From: CAZOZZ01 sp965262425
GTDB taxonomy: Bacteria > Acidobacteriota > Terriglobia > 20CM-2-55-15
Assembly (NCBI GenBank): GCA_965262425.1
Contig: OZ253536.1
Span: 2,046,001-2,110,000, forward strand
Direction of reading: 5' to 3'
Length of the DNA: 64,000 nt
Below the pieces are notes generated by a model, which worked only from the letters and a program-made list of their open reading frames with translations, had not been told where the DNA came from and did not search any database. This document shows, piece after piece, positions 28,377 to 37,370 of this stretch. The stretch's first letter is position 1, and every line of letters starts with the position of its first letter. The translations under genes and the position numbers were made by a program.

Positions 28377-29240
28377 GAACGGCGTCTATGCGGCCGACCA
28401 GGACGAGTATCCCCGGTTTCACCCACTGCCTCCACCCGATGATGCCGAGGTCGTTCAGGTGGCCGGCCGGCTTGCCGAAAGGACTGTCGCACAGGGCGTG
28501 GTTTGGGGCCCGACGCCGACCCCGAAGAAGCGGATTCACTTGCGCGGGATGAACCGTTGTTGGCTGCGCTCACCAGCGCCTCGTTGGCGGGTCGCATCGC
28601 CACGGGCCCGCATGCCGGCCAGCGAATCCTGACGGGCGGAATTCAATCGACCACCGCTATCGGGACGCCATCACCGGACCCCGGTCGGCCAATGTTGCCG
28701 GCTTCAGCCTTCACGCCGACGTTGCCATTGCCGCCTCCGACCGCCCGGGCTGGAACATTTGTGCCGCTATACGGCCCGCCCGTCCATCGCGACCGAACGT
28801 CTGTCCTCCCGGTCGGACGGCCGCCTCACGTATCGTTTCAAGCGCCCCTGGTCCAATGGAACGACACACATTGTCCTGGAGCCCCTCGAACTCGTTGAAA
28901 AATTCGCTGCGTTAGTGCCCCCACCCCGCTTTCACCTGGTCCGCTATCATGGCGTGCTTGCCCCGGTCGCGAAATGGCGTTCCGAGATCGTTCCCGAGGT
29001 TCCCCACGACGATGCCGGGCTTTCGGATTGTTCCCACCCGCCGGCAACCGAACAGTCCGTCCCGCGGCCCCTCGGCCGGCACAACTATTCCTGGTCCCAG
29101 TTGATGCGTCGGGTGTTCGCCATCGACGTGCTGGATGTCCCCGTTGCGGCGACCGCCTCCGCATTCTCGCCGCGATTCAATCCCCCGACGCCATCCCAAG
29201 ATCCTGGACTATCTCGGTCTGCCTTCCCGCGCTCATCCCA
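28377..29240 (+). pseudogene. Decayed IS91-like transposase fragment, copy 2
   Basis: 28671-29240 is nearly identical to 18223-18793 and shares its frame breaks. Upstream it extends further, with FSLHADVAIAASDRPG in another frame, the segment that precedes LERLCRYTARPS in intact IS91-type transposases. Several frameshifts; no complete protein. Confidence 0.65.
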
Positions 29241-29369
29241 TTCGACCTGCGATGCCCCGTCACCAAGCAGAATTGGAATGGGCTTGAGATCCTGAGGCCG
29301 CTTGACCTTACCGAGGCCTCGGCACCCGATCGTGGCAAGTGCCTCCCCAGACCCGGGGCATCAGATTCG

Positions 29370-29481
29370 ACATGAGGCTCTGGCCGTCGTCAAGGATGAC
29401 GTATTGACGGTCCCGGCGGGTCAGCGCAAGCAGCGTTCCTTCGGGTGTTCGCGACTCGCTAAGGAGCTCCCAGGGTTTCAC
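29370..29481 (-). pseudogene. N-terminal fragment resembling a spermidine synthase-like protein
   Basis: From a GTG at 29481 the frame reads KPWELLSESRTPEGTLLALT, then RRDRQYVILDDGQSLMSN, the usual opening of spermine/spermidine synthase-like proteins (from memory). It then loses similarity. Possibly displaced by the remnants to its left. Confidence 0.35.
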
Positions 29482-29547
29482 GAACGAGGCCCCTTCACGT
29501 CGGTACCGTTGCTTTCCCGCACCTCTACGGCTAAGTGATCACCGTGA

Positions 29548-30459
29548 CTACTTCCTCTTCCCGTCAAGCCAACGCTTGATCGTGTCGGTTACGAACTCCG
29601 CCGCATCTCTATGGACGAAGTGGCCGGCTCCAGGGACCGTGACAAGGGTGAGGTCGCGCTCCAGCCAGTCCCATGTGCCGCCGAGGGCGTCGGCCAGCAG
29701 ATACTGGTCCGCCAGGCCGTGAATCAGGAGCACGGGAGCCTGTACTTTGACCAGGGGCGAAGTGTCTTCCAGGTAAGGCTCGCGCGGATAGTTCGTTTTG
29801 TAGTAGTTCAGCATCGCCTCGAAGCTCGATCGTTCGAAAGCGTCGACATAACGGGTTCGTGCTTCCGGCTCCGCGACCCAGCCGGCCAGCGCTTCCGCAT
29901 TCAAGGCTTCGTGCGCTCCCGGCTTCTGGAAATCGCGCGCATACTGGCTGTTGGCTTGCTGCGTTGGGTTTTTGGCCAATTCCCGCATCAGACCACGTGG
30001 GTGCGGCAGGTTGCAGATGATGAGGTTTTCGACCAGCTCGGGCCGCGTCATCGCCAGGGTCCAGGAGACCATCCCACCCCAGTCATGTCCCACGATCGTT
30101 GCCTGTTGGCGCCCCTGGTCTTCGATGACGGCAACAATGTCTTCCACCAGGCGCGGCATCGCGTAGTTTTCGAGACCCGCCGGTTGATCGCTTCGGTTGT
30201 AGCCCCTCAGGTCAACGGCCGCCACACGGTAGTCGCTGGCCAGTGCCGCCATCTGATGCCGCCACGTGAACCAGAAATCGGGAAACCCGTGAATCATGAC
30301 GACTAGCGGGCCGGCGCCGGCGGTCACGTAATGAATCCTGACTCCGGCGTTCTCGGCGAAGTGATGCTCGACTTCGTCGAAAAGATCGCCCTCCTGGCCG
30401 AAGGACGGCGGCGATAGGATCAAGAGGAAAGCCATGAGCAGGCTGGATCTAAACCGCAT
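29548..30459 (-). CDS. Exported alpha/beta hydrolase (epoxide hydrolase-like)
   Basis: 303 residues from ATG 30459 with a signal peptide (SLLMAFLLILSPPSFGQ). The oxyanion motif HGFPDFWFTWRHQM, the nucleophile elbow VGHDWGGMVSW with Asp as nucleophile, and a late GAGHFVHRD with the catalytic His match epoxide hydrolases and haloalkane dehalogenases. HGLADQY probably carries the acid. It follows the TPR gene by 13 bp on the same strand and is likely co-transcribed. Substrate unknown. Confidence 0.9.
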   Translation of the reverse strand: MRFRSSLLMAFLLILSPPSFGQEGDLFDEVEHHFAENAGVRIHYVTAGAGPLVVMIHGFPDFWFTWRHQMAALASDYRVAAVDLRGYNRSDQPAGLENYAMPRLVEDIVAVIEDQGRQQATIVGHDWGGMVSWTLAMTRPELVENLIICNLPHPRGLMRELAKNPTQQANSQYARDFQKPGAHEALNAEALAGWVAEPEARTRYVDAFERSSFEAMLNYYKTNYPREPYLEDTSPLVKVQAPVLLIHGLADQYLLADALGGTWDWLERDLTLVTVPGAGHFVHRDAAEFVTDTIKRWLDGKRK

Positions 30460-30472
30460 CGATGGGCCTCCG

Positions 30473-31186
30473 TTAGCGTCCGTTGACATTCGAGAGTCGA
30501 CCCGCTTCGTGGCACGACTGGCAGACGAGCTTCGATCTCAGATTGACTGCATCCGGATCCGACAGCCAGGTCTCGGCACGTCTGGCGTACGCAGTTCCAG
30601 ACATCGTCTGGACGATTCGTTTCATGAAGACCTCGGCCCGTTCACGATTACCGAGCCGGAATTCCGACTCCGCTACTCCAGCCAGGACTTCGCCCTGGTG
30701 GTGCAGGGGCATGTTCTCCAACTGAGCCCCCTGTTCCTCGTAGAGCACGTTGTAGGCATCCCTTGCCCCCTCGAGCGCCCGCTGGCGGTGTTGGCTCGGT
30801 AGTCTCCCCTGGTTCAGGAGCATCGTACCGCCATAGACGGCGTTAACGCCGATTCCCCTGGGGTCGATGGTCAAAGCCTCGTCCAGCAGCCGGAGCGCTT
30901 GCTCGTACTGGGTCCGAAAGCCCTCCGCATCGTCGTCCTCGTGCGCTCGAACGGCCAGGTGGGTGAGGCCCATGGCCTTCAGCGCCATCGCGTCGGGATC
31001 CTTCGGGTTCTCCTTGAGAATCTCTTCGAGTTTGTTCATGCCGACGTTCATCTGGTCCAGATCGTTGCGGAGCGGGCCGGCAAATATGTCTTCGCGGGCC
31101 CAGGTGTACACGCTGAGACCTTCAGGACGTTGGGCGAAGGACACGACGGCGGTCAACAGCAGTATCGACATCAATCTAATTCGCAT
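30473..31186 (-). CDS. Exported TPR-like protein with a C-terminal CxxCH heme-type motif
   Basis: 237 residues. The signal peptide spans about 1-18 (SILLLTAVVSFAQ). Helical repeats run through KLEEILKENPKDPDAMALKA, ALRLLDEALTIDPRGIGVNA and LGNRERAEVFMKRIVQTM, as in TPRs. LVCQSCHEAGRLSN near the end has CQSCH, a c-type heme attachment motif; whether a heme binds is unproven. AGGAGACC precedes the ATG. It is upstream of the hydrolase gene. Confidence 0.8.
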   Translation of the reverse strand: MRIRLMSILLLTAVVSFAQRPEGLSVYTWAREDIFAGPLRNDLDQMNVGMNKLEEILKENPKDPDAMALKAMGLTHLAVRAHEDDDAEGFRTQYEQALRLLDEALTIDPRGIGVNAVYGGTMLLNQGRLPSQHRQRALEGARDAYNVLYEEQGAQLENMPLHHQGEVLAGVAESEFRLGNRERAEVFMKRIVQTMSGTAYARRAETWLSDPDAVNLRSKLVCQSCHEAGRLSNVNGR

Positions 31187-31361
31187 CTGAGGTCTCCTCT
31201 GGGTGCGTCTTCAGAATCCGGCTGCGAGTCCACATTCGGGGAATTTAAGGCTTGCTAGAGATTTAATGCTTACCAGGGAATCATAAGCGACGGCGCCGAT
31301 GAGGGTCAATCAGACCATCAACGATCCTGACAGCCCCTTATCCGCCTGCCAAGGTTCGATG

Positions 31362-31500
31362 TCAACGCAAAGACGCAATGACGCAAAGGACGCGAAGCTG
31401 TTGGTCTGGATTTCGGGAACGGATCAGGTCGAGGCGACAACCGCCCGCCACACTCCCTCCTAAACAAAACCGTCTTTGCGACTTTGCAACTTTGCGTTGA
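31362..31500. repeat. Inverted array of ACGCAAAG-type short repeats
   Basis: The left arm TCAACGCAAAGACGCAATG... (31362-31397) pairs imperfectly with the right arm (31472-31500) ending CTTTGCGTTGA. Similar hairpins built from CACGAAGA repeats lie at 35306-35381, and a shorter CTTCGCG type at 5884-5940. The rest of 31187-31585 holds no gene. Confidence 0.6.
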
Positions 31501-31585
31501 AGACAATCTAACGATCTATGGAGTCTTTCGGGTCAGGCCCTAATTCCGGACACAGATTTCGCTGCCGGTTTCCTCTCTAGCCCTT

Positions 31586-31954
31586 TCACTTTCGCGTGGC
31601 GTACCACTCCCCGGAGCCAAACTCGCGGAAATAGACGGCACCTTCCATTTCGGATTCGTCCCAAAACCCCTCGAAACTGATCGATATCTCCTGCCCGTCC
31701 GCGTTGATGGTGAAACCGAAATAGATTTCTTCGTCCACGACCTCTCCGGTCACCGTGAACTCGCCCTGAGGACTGCTCAGCTTACCGGTCAGGTAGCCCT
31801 GGGAGTCAAAAGACAAGGTCAGGTTCGACTCCTGCTGCCCTTGAGGCGAATCCACCGTCACGACCCATTCTCCGCGAACATCCTGGGCCGAATCCGGGGA
31901 TGCAAACAGGATCGGTACCATCAACAGAAAAGCGAAGCTCGCTGTTCTTCTCAT
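31586..31954 (-). CDS. Exported small beta-rich protein of unknown function
   Basis: 122 residues with a signal peptide (FAFLLMVPILFASPDSAQ). The mature part alternates strands (GEWVVTVDSPQGQQ, SNLTLSFDSQGYLTGKLSS, EEIYFGFTINADGQEISISF), suggesting a small beta-barrel of lipocalin-like type. AGGAGATATG gives an adjacent ribosome site. Common as a short paralog family in environmental bacteria; function unknown. Confidence 0.7.
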   Translation of the reverse strand: MRRTASFAFLLMVPILFASPDSAQDVRGEWVVTVDSPQGQQESNLTLSFDSQGYLTGKLSSPQGEFTVTGEVVDEEIYFGFTINADGQEISISFEGFWDESEMEGAVYFREFGSGEWYATRK

Positions 31955-32021
31955 ATCTCCTCCGATTTCCGCCGGGAAGTCGGCCGGGCAGACTCATCAA
32001 GAACAGTTCTTCAGCAGGACA

Positions 32022-33701
32022 CTAAAACGTGTCCACAAAAAAGACGTAGGAGAACAGAACGCCGATGGTGCCGGCGACCAGCAGATAGTACAGCATCGGC
32101 ATGATGGTCTTGCGGATCAGGGCACCTTCCATTCCAACCAGCCCAACGGTCGCACTCGCCGCGACGACGTTGTGGACACAAATCATGTTACCCGCGGCTC
32201 CGCCCACGGCCTGGAGACCGAGGATGACGAGTCGCGATGTCCCGATCTGATCCGCAACGCCGTACTGGAAAAGGGCGAACATCAGATCGCTGACCGTGTT
32301 GCTCCCTGCAACGAAAGCCCCCATGGCGCCGATCGCCGGCGCAAAGAACGGCCAGGTACCGCCTGCGATCCCCGCCACGTATTCGGCAAGAACCAGAGGC
32401 ATGCTGGCCAGTCCCGATAGGTTTGCTACTCCGGAGTCGATGAACACGCGGACAAGCGCCACGGCGAACAGGAGAGCCAGGGCGGGACTGGCCATTTTGT
32501 GGGCCGCATCGGACCATGCAAACAGCGCCTCTTTTTTCGTCATCCGATGCAGCAGTATCGTGATCAGCGCGACCACCATAAAAATGGTCCCCGGAAGGTT
32601 CAGCGGTTCAACGCTCTGGGACAGGCTGGTCCCGAGGATATTGGACCAGGTGAAGCTGACGGACAGGATCCAGGCTTTGAACGGGAGGAAGGGCAGGCGC
32701 GTCACGACGAGTAGACCGGCGACCAGCAGATAAGGGGTCCAGGCCTTGAACAACGTCATGTGGTGACGCTCTTCTCCGGCGTCGGCGGTGATGTTTCCCA
32801 CCCAGTCTTTGTCCCACTTGTCCCGGGGAGGAAAATCCCAGGGCTTTCCTTTTGGCATGAACAGGTCGTTGCGAGCTCCCGTCACAACAATGGCCAGACC
32901 AATCAGCCCTCCGAGGAGCGACGGAAACTCCGGCCCGAGAAACACCGCGACCAGAATGTACGGAATGACGAAGCTAAAACCGGCGAACAGGGCAAACTTC
33001 CACACTTCCAGACCTTCCCGAAACGATCGCTTTTCGCCAAAGTACCGTGTCATCATGCACACGATGATCAGCGGGATCAGTATGCCGGCTACCGCGTGAG
33101 GCATCGCCGCAAAGATGCCAAGCTGATAGATGAAATCCGCGTAAGCGATGCCGCTGGCCGACAGCGCATCTTCGACAAGCGGCACGTTCAAAGACTGCCC
33201 CATACCCACCAGAATCGGCGTGCCGACGGATCCAAAACTGACCGGTGTGCTCTGGATGATCAACGTCGCCATGACGGCCGCAAAAGCCGGAAAGCCCAGC
33301 GCGAGCAGCAACGGAGCAGCCACCGCGGCAGGTGTGCCGAATCCGGCCGCACCCTCGATGAACGCACCGAAAAGCCACGCCACGATGATCAACTGGATGC
33401 GTCGATCCTCTGAGATCCCCATGAAACCACGTCGGATCGTCGTCACGGCCCCGCTCTCACGGAGCGTGAACAGCAGGAGGATGGCGCCGAAGATGATCCA
33501 CAGAAGCGTGAGGGCGATCATGCCTCCGCGCAGGGTCGCCGCCATCACGTTGACCAACGGCACCTGCCACACCGACAACGCGACGATCACGGTCAACACG
33601 TAGGCCACCGGCATCGCCCGGACCGCAGGCCATCGAAGCACCACCAGAAAGAACATCACCGCCAGAACGGGGAGCAATGCGGCAAGCGCATACAGTGCCA
33701 T
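32022..33701 (-). CDS. lctP: L-lactate permease
   Basis: 559 residues from the second ATG (33701), because AAGGAG lies 6 bp before it and directly abuts the first. About 13 membrane segments. The family motif FIEGAAGFGTPAAVAAPLLL is near 115, followed by STPVSFGSVGTPILVGM, and GAMGAFVAGSNTVSDLMFAL near 460. It carries lactate or glycolate with protons across the inner membrane. No lactate dehydrogenase gene is nearby. Confidence 0.94.
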   Translation of the reverse strand: MALYALAALLPVLAVMFFLVVLRWPAVRAMPVAYVLTVIVALSVWQVPLVNVMAATLRGGMIALTLLWIIFGAILLLFTLRESGAVTTIRRGFMGISEDRRIQLIIVAWLFGAFIEGAAGFGTPAAVAAPLLLALGFPAFAAVMATLIIQSTPVSFGSVGTPILVGMGQSLNVPLVEDALSASGIAYADFIYQLGIFAAMPHAVAGILIPLIIVCMMTRYFGEKRSFREGLEVWKFALFAGFSFVIPYILVAVFLGPEFPSLLGGLIGLAIVVTGARNDLFMPKGKPWDFPPRDKWDKDWVGNITADAGEERHHMTLFKAWTPYLLVAGLLVVTRLPFLPFKAWILSVSFTWSNILGTSLSQSVEPLNLPGTIFMVVALITILLHRMTKKEALFAWSDAAHKMASPALALLFAVALVRVFIDSGVANLSGLASMPLVLAEYVAGIAGGTWPFFAPAIGAMGAFVAGSNTVSDLMFALFQYGVADQIGTSRLVILGLQAVGGAAGNMICVHNVVAASATVGLVGMEGALIRKTIMPMLYYLLVAGTIGVLFSYVFFVDTF

Positions 33702-33844
33702 GGACATCTCCTTGGATTAGAGAAACTGCTGCACTGTAGCCGCCCGGAAGTTGGCTGTCAAGAACGCTTGTTGGTTTGAGAAAGGGCCGGGACGCGAATT
33801 TTCAGCTGGGATGGATTTTCTTGAAGCCCCTGCTGGGATTCGCC

Positions 33845-34267
33845 CTAATCCGCCGCGGCGCGGCTAACACCCCGGGCCGATTCGAGGGGACGATCACCCG
33901 CTTCGAGCGGACGATCACCCGAAGGGAAACTCCAGATGTAGGAGAGGACGCTGCCGGCAACACCGACCATCATGATCCTCAGCAACAACCCGAGAGGCCC
34001 AAAAAGGACGGGGTAGCCGATCATAACGACGATCATTGTGGTGGCGATACACTTCACCTTGAATCGGACGTGGTAGTTTTGCCAGTCCACCAGCATCGGT
34101 CCGAACACCGGCTGCCGAAGCAGCCACCGATGCAGTCGGGCCGATCCCTTCGAGAAACAGAAGGCCGCCAGAATGACAAAGGGGGTCGTGGGCAGTAGCG
34201 GCAGGAAGATGCCGATAAATGCCAATCCCAGACACGCGAGACCGCAGACGTTATAGACAAGTCGCAT
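33845..34267 (-). CDS. YbaN/DUF454-family inner-membrane protein
   Basis: 140 residues from ATG 34267. The DUF454 signature GIFLPLLPTTPFVILAAFCF, then FSKGSARLHRWLL, is clear, with later hydrophobic segments TTMIVVMIGYPVLFGPLGLL and LRIMMVGVAGSVLSYI. The C-terminal tail contains a small duplication (SGDRPLEAGDRPLES) from a tandem DNA repeat near 33890-33915. Function unknown. It is divergent from the SDR gene. Confidence 0.85.
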   Translation of the reverse strand: MRLVYNVCGLACLGLAFIGIFLPLLPTTPFVILAAFCFSKGSARLHRWLLRQPVFGPMLVDWQNYHVRFKVKCIATTMIVVMIGYPVLFGPLGLLLRIMMVGVAGSVLSYIWSFPSGDRPLEAGDRPLESARGVSRAAAD

Positions 34268-34500
34268 CGTGCTTACATTGCCAGCACTCCGAATGCCAAA
34301 ACTGACTTCCACTCGCTCTAACTACAACCTGCTGAAACAAAGGGAGTCGGCCGGGGCTCGCGCATCGAATGTCGCGAGCCAGGTTTGTCGATTCGACACT
34401 CGCGGCCCGACAGCGACAAAAAGTTGACTTCGCTCCGTTTGGTTGAATTCAGAGCTCACGAAGGTTGTCGCTGTGAGCCGGGTTCCCTATACTGCCTTCC

Positions 34501-35289
34501 ATGGCTGGAAGACTAGACGGAAAAGTAGCGCTCATCACGGGGGCTTCACGTGGAATCGGTCGCGCCACGGCGGCCCTGTTCGGACGAGAAGGAGCCTCGG
34601 TCATCGTCAACTATGCGGTACGGTCCGATGCCGCCGGCGAGGTCGTCGCGGAGTTACAACAGGCCGGGAGCCGGGGCGTCGCCATTCAGGCGGACGTGTC
34701 GGATCGGGGACAAGTGGACTCGATGGTGTCCGGGGTTCTCGATGACTTCGGACGTATCGACATCCTGGTCAACAACGCGGGTATCCTGATCGGCGGCAAC
34801 GTCATGTCCATGAATCACGACGAACTGGACCAGATGATTTCAGTCAACGTGAAGGGCATCGTCAACTGCGTGCAGGCGATCGTTCCAGGCATGGTCGAAC
34901 GTGGTTCCGGCAAGATCGTCAACATCAGTTCGCTCGCCGGGCTGGGGACGGCCGTCCCCGAAACCACGCCCTATGGCTTGACCAAAGCCGCCGTCATCTC
35001 GCTCACCAAACGAATGGCGTTCGAACTGGGCCCGAAGGGCATCAACGTCAACGCCATCTGCCCCGGCTTCATCCAGACCGACATGCTGGCGTCCATCGCC
35101 GGTTCGGCCGAGGCACTGGCCGCCAGCCTGGCCGCCCCGGCAGGCAAAGCCGCCCTGGGACGGGTCGGTCAGCCCGAGGACATCGCCGCGGGCGCGTTAT
35201 TCCTCTCAAGCGACGAGTCGGGCTTCATCACCGCCCAGATCCTGACGATCGACGGCGGGCGTATGGACTTCCTCTCACATTCAGCTTGA
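34501..35289 (+). CDS. Short-chain dehydrogenase/reductase (FabG-like)
   Basis: 262 residues, the usual size. The nucleotide site TGASRGIGRATAALFG, NNAG at about 91, the catalytic Ser in KIVNISSLAGLG, and YGLTKAAV with Tyr and Lys are all present, and ICPGFIQTDM follows. Classical SDRs use NAD(P)H to reduce or oxidise carbonyls or alcohols; the substrate cannot be told. The gene stands alone, followed by a hairpin and MITE copy 3. Confidence 0.92.
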   Translation: MAGRLDGKVALITGASRGIGRATAALFGREGASVIVNYAVRSDAAGEVVAELQQAGSRGVAIQADVSDRGQVDSMVSGVLDDFGRIDILVNNAGILIGGNVMSMNHDELDQMISVNVKGIVNCVQAIVPGMVERGSGKIVNISSLAGLGTAVPETTPYGLTKAAVISLTKRMAFELGPKGINVNAICPGFIQTDMLASIAGSAEALAASLAAPAGKAALGRVGQPEDIAAGALFLSSDESGFITAQILTIDGGRMDFLSHSA

Positions 35290-35305
35290 AGAACGGAATC
35301 AGGAC

Positions 35306-35381
35306 TTCAACACGAAGAGCACGAAGACACACGAAGGATAATCCGTATTTTTCTTCGTTTCCTTCGTGTCTTCGTGTTGAA
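35306..35381. repeat. Hairpin of CACGAAGA-type repeats
   Basis: The left arm TTCAACACGAAGAGCACGAA and the right arm ending CTTCGTGTCTTCGTGTTGAA are complementary, forming a long stem downstream of the SDR gene. MITE copy 3 is inserted at its right end (target AAAAAATG). Confidence 0.65.
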
Positions 35382-35387
35382 AAAATG

Positions 35388-35704
35388 GCCTCCTCCGCAG
35401 AATTTGTGGGCAGTCCAAAGGCCTGTGCGCACATAAGTAATTGAAACAAAGTACCTTATTCTTTTGTTCGACGTCGAATATTCCAGTACCCACTTCGGTC
35501 GGACGCCTACACCCGGTGCCCGGAGCCCCCGCCGGAGGCCCCGTTCCCCATCGCCCACACCAGCCGACACCGCGGAGCGCAGCCGAGGGTCAAGGCCGGC
35601 GCAGCCGCCGAGCTTGCGAGGGAAGCCTTGAGGCTTGGCGAGCACCGTGGTCTCCTCAAGCGGCGATGGAAGACGGTTTTACCCACAAATTCTGCGGAAG
35701 ACCC
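35388..35704 (-). mobile_element. 317-bp MITE, copy 3 (ISL3-like ends)
   Basis: Same sequence and length as copies 1 and 2, opposite orientation. AAAAAATG is duplicated at 35380-35387 and 35705-35712 (8 bp). It lies 17 bp past the stop of the arylsulfotransferase-like gene. Confidence 0.9.
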
Positions 35705-35721
35705 AAAAAATGTTCACTCTG

Positions 35722-37338
35722 TCAGGGATACAGGCTCGGTAAGCGTTCCGCTCGGTAGACGATCCAGCCTACTTCGGGGTTTGATTCATCGCGGATGATC
35801 AGCTCGAAGACCTTTTCGGGGGGTGTGGTGTGGGTCACCTCGACGATGCGGGCCCAGCGGAGGCCGGTTTGGAGATCGTTGGTGGGGCGTCCTTCGCTGT
35901 CGGTGACACGGCCACCGTCGGTCACCAGAACGTTGCCCGTTATGGGCATCGGGTCCGCGTCGCCGACCAGGGGGGAGTAGAACATTTCGTCGCCGGGACC
36001 CCCATAGACCCATGCTTCGGAAACCGTTTTCGCTTCCGCATCCACAACATATTCCACGACCCGGCTGTAGCTTTGTCCCACCGGTGGCTTCGGCCGGAAA
36101 GGCCGCACCCGGAAGTTTCCGTTGTCAAAGACCAGAACGTTGCCCGTCGGGGTAAGCGCGGGAGCGTGCGGATGGTAAGGCCAGGGCATGTTGAACGGTT
36201 CAGGCAGTAAGAGATAACCAGACCAATCACCGCGCCATCCTTCGAGGTTCCCGAGAATCCAAACCACTTCGCCGGTCGTTCGACCAATCTTGACGAGCGC
36301 GTCCTGATGTCGAAGCGAAACGATATAGGTGTCGTCCGTCGAATCGTAGATCACGGAGTTCGCATGCGCCCAGTCCCTGGTAACAGCGCCTTCAGGAAAA
36401 ATTGAATTACGGCCTTCCGAGAGAGAACCGTATCCGAGACGGTACGGGTCGAGGATGTCCAGCATCGACCACCGATGAACAACGTCACCCTCGCGCGTGA
36501 ACTCGACGACCACGTCGTCAACGACGTTCGCGGTCTCGAGGGCCGCGTCGGGATCCGCCTCGCTCGATGGGTAGCTATCGACTTGCCGGAGCTCAGCTCC
36601 CAGCGTGAGCAGGTTGCCTGTCGGCATCTCGAAGATCTCGTGATGGGGACGCTCGACGTCGACCGCAACGCCGCCCGGGTCCGGCTCGGTCCGGCTGGAG
36701 CCATACCACTTCTCGACGACGTTTCCCGCCATGTCGATCTCGAAAAAATCGGCGTCCGCACCCACGCCGGCCTCATAGAGTAGATGGCCGTTCTGGATCC
36801 GTCGCACATCGGCAATCGTATGGTCGGTGCGATAAAACCAGACCACTTCGCCCGCCGGGTCGAGCACCATCAACAAACTGTAAATGTCGTCGGAGCCGGT
36901 TCGGTTGACGCTGAAGAGCGTGACGCCGGGCTCCATCAGCGACGGCTCGCTGGCGTTCAACGCTAAGGGAGGGAAATCGTCAGGCAGGGGCTCGGTCACC
37001 ACCGCGAGTGGGTCTGGCCAGTCGAATGCGTTGCCGTTGCCGTCGATGACCGTGACGTTGATGGTGTGTTCGGTTGCCGGCCCGAGGCCGAGTACGGTCA
37101 ACGAGTGGCCTGTGGCCAATCCGGGAAATTCGATCTCCCGGTCCAGCCCACCGGCATGAACGTTGAGAACCACTCGCGAGGGCTCGTCGGTAGCGAGATC
37201 CACAATGGCGACAAGGGGCGTCGTCAGGTTGGGGTTCAGCCGAACCGTTGGAGGTCGGACGAGTTCGGGCGCCTGGAAATCCAGGAGTCCGCATCCGGCG
37301 AACGATACGGCGGTCAGCGTGATAAATACGAGCCGGAT
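35722..37338 (-). CDS. Arylsulfotransferase (ASST)-type beta-propeller lipoprotein
   Basis: About 538 residues. Propeller-like strands run through VVWFYRTDHTIADVRRIQNG, EIFEMPTGNLLTLGAELRQV, RDWAHANSVIYDSTDDTYIV and YHPHAPALTPTGNVLVFDNG, as in bacterial ASST proteins. The frame is open upstream of the first ATG (37203) and there encodes a lipoprotein signal, RLVFITLTAVSFAGCG. No ATG/GTG/TTG begins this part; GAGGAGGG is followed at normal spacing by an ATC at 37336-37338, so a rare start is possible. Located 33 bp behind pntB. Enzymatic activity is not assured. Confidence 0.8.
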   Translation of the reverse strand: MRLVFITLTAVSFAGCGLLDFQAPELVRPPTVRLNPNLTTPLVAIVDLATDEPSRVVLNVHAGGLDREIEFPGLATGHSLTVLGLGPATEHTINVTVIDGNGNAFDWPDPLAVVTEPLPDDFPPLALNASEPSLMEPGVTLFSVNRTGSDDIYSLLMVLDPAGEVVWFYRTDHTIADVRRIQNGHLLYEAGVGADADFFEIDMAGNVVEKWYGSSRTEPDPGGVAVDVERPHHEIFEMPTGNLLTLGAELRQVDSYPSSEADPDAALETANVVDDVVVEFTREGDVVHRWSMLDILDPYRLGYGSLSEGRNSIFPEGAVTRDWAHANSVIYDSTDDTYIVSLRHQDALVKIGRTTGEVVWILGNLEGWRGDWSGYLLLPEPFNMPWPYHPHAPALTPTGNVLVFDNGNFRVRPFRPKPPVGQSYSRVVEYVVDAEAKTVSEAWVYGGPGDEMFYSPLVGDADPMPITGNVLVTDGGRVTDSEGRPTNDLQTGLRWARIVEVTHTTPPEKVFELIIRDESNPEVGWIVYRAERLPSLYP

Positions 37339-37370
37339 AGGTCCCTCCTCAACTCGCCGGAGCGACTTCC

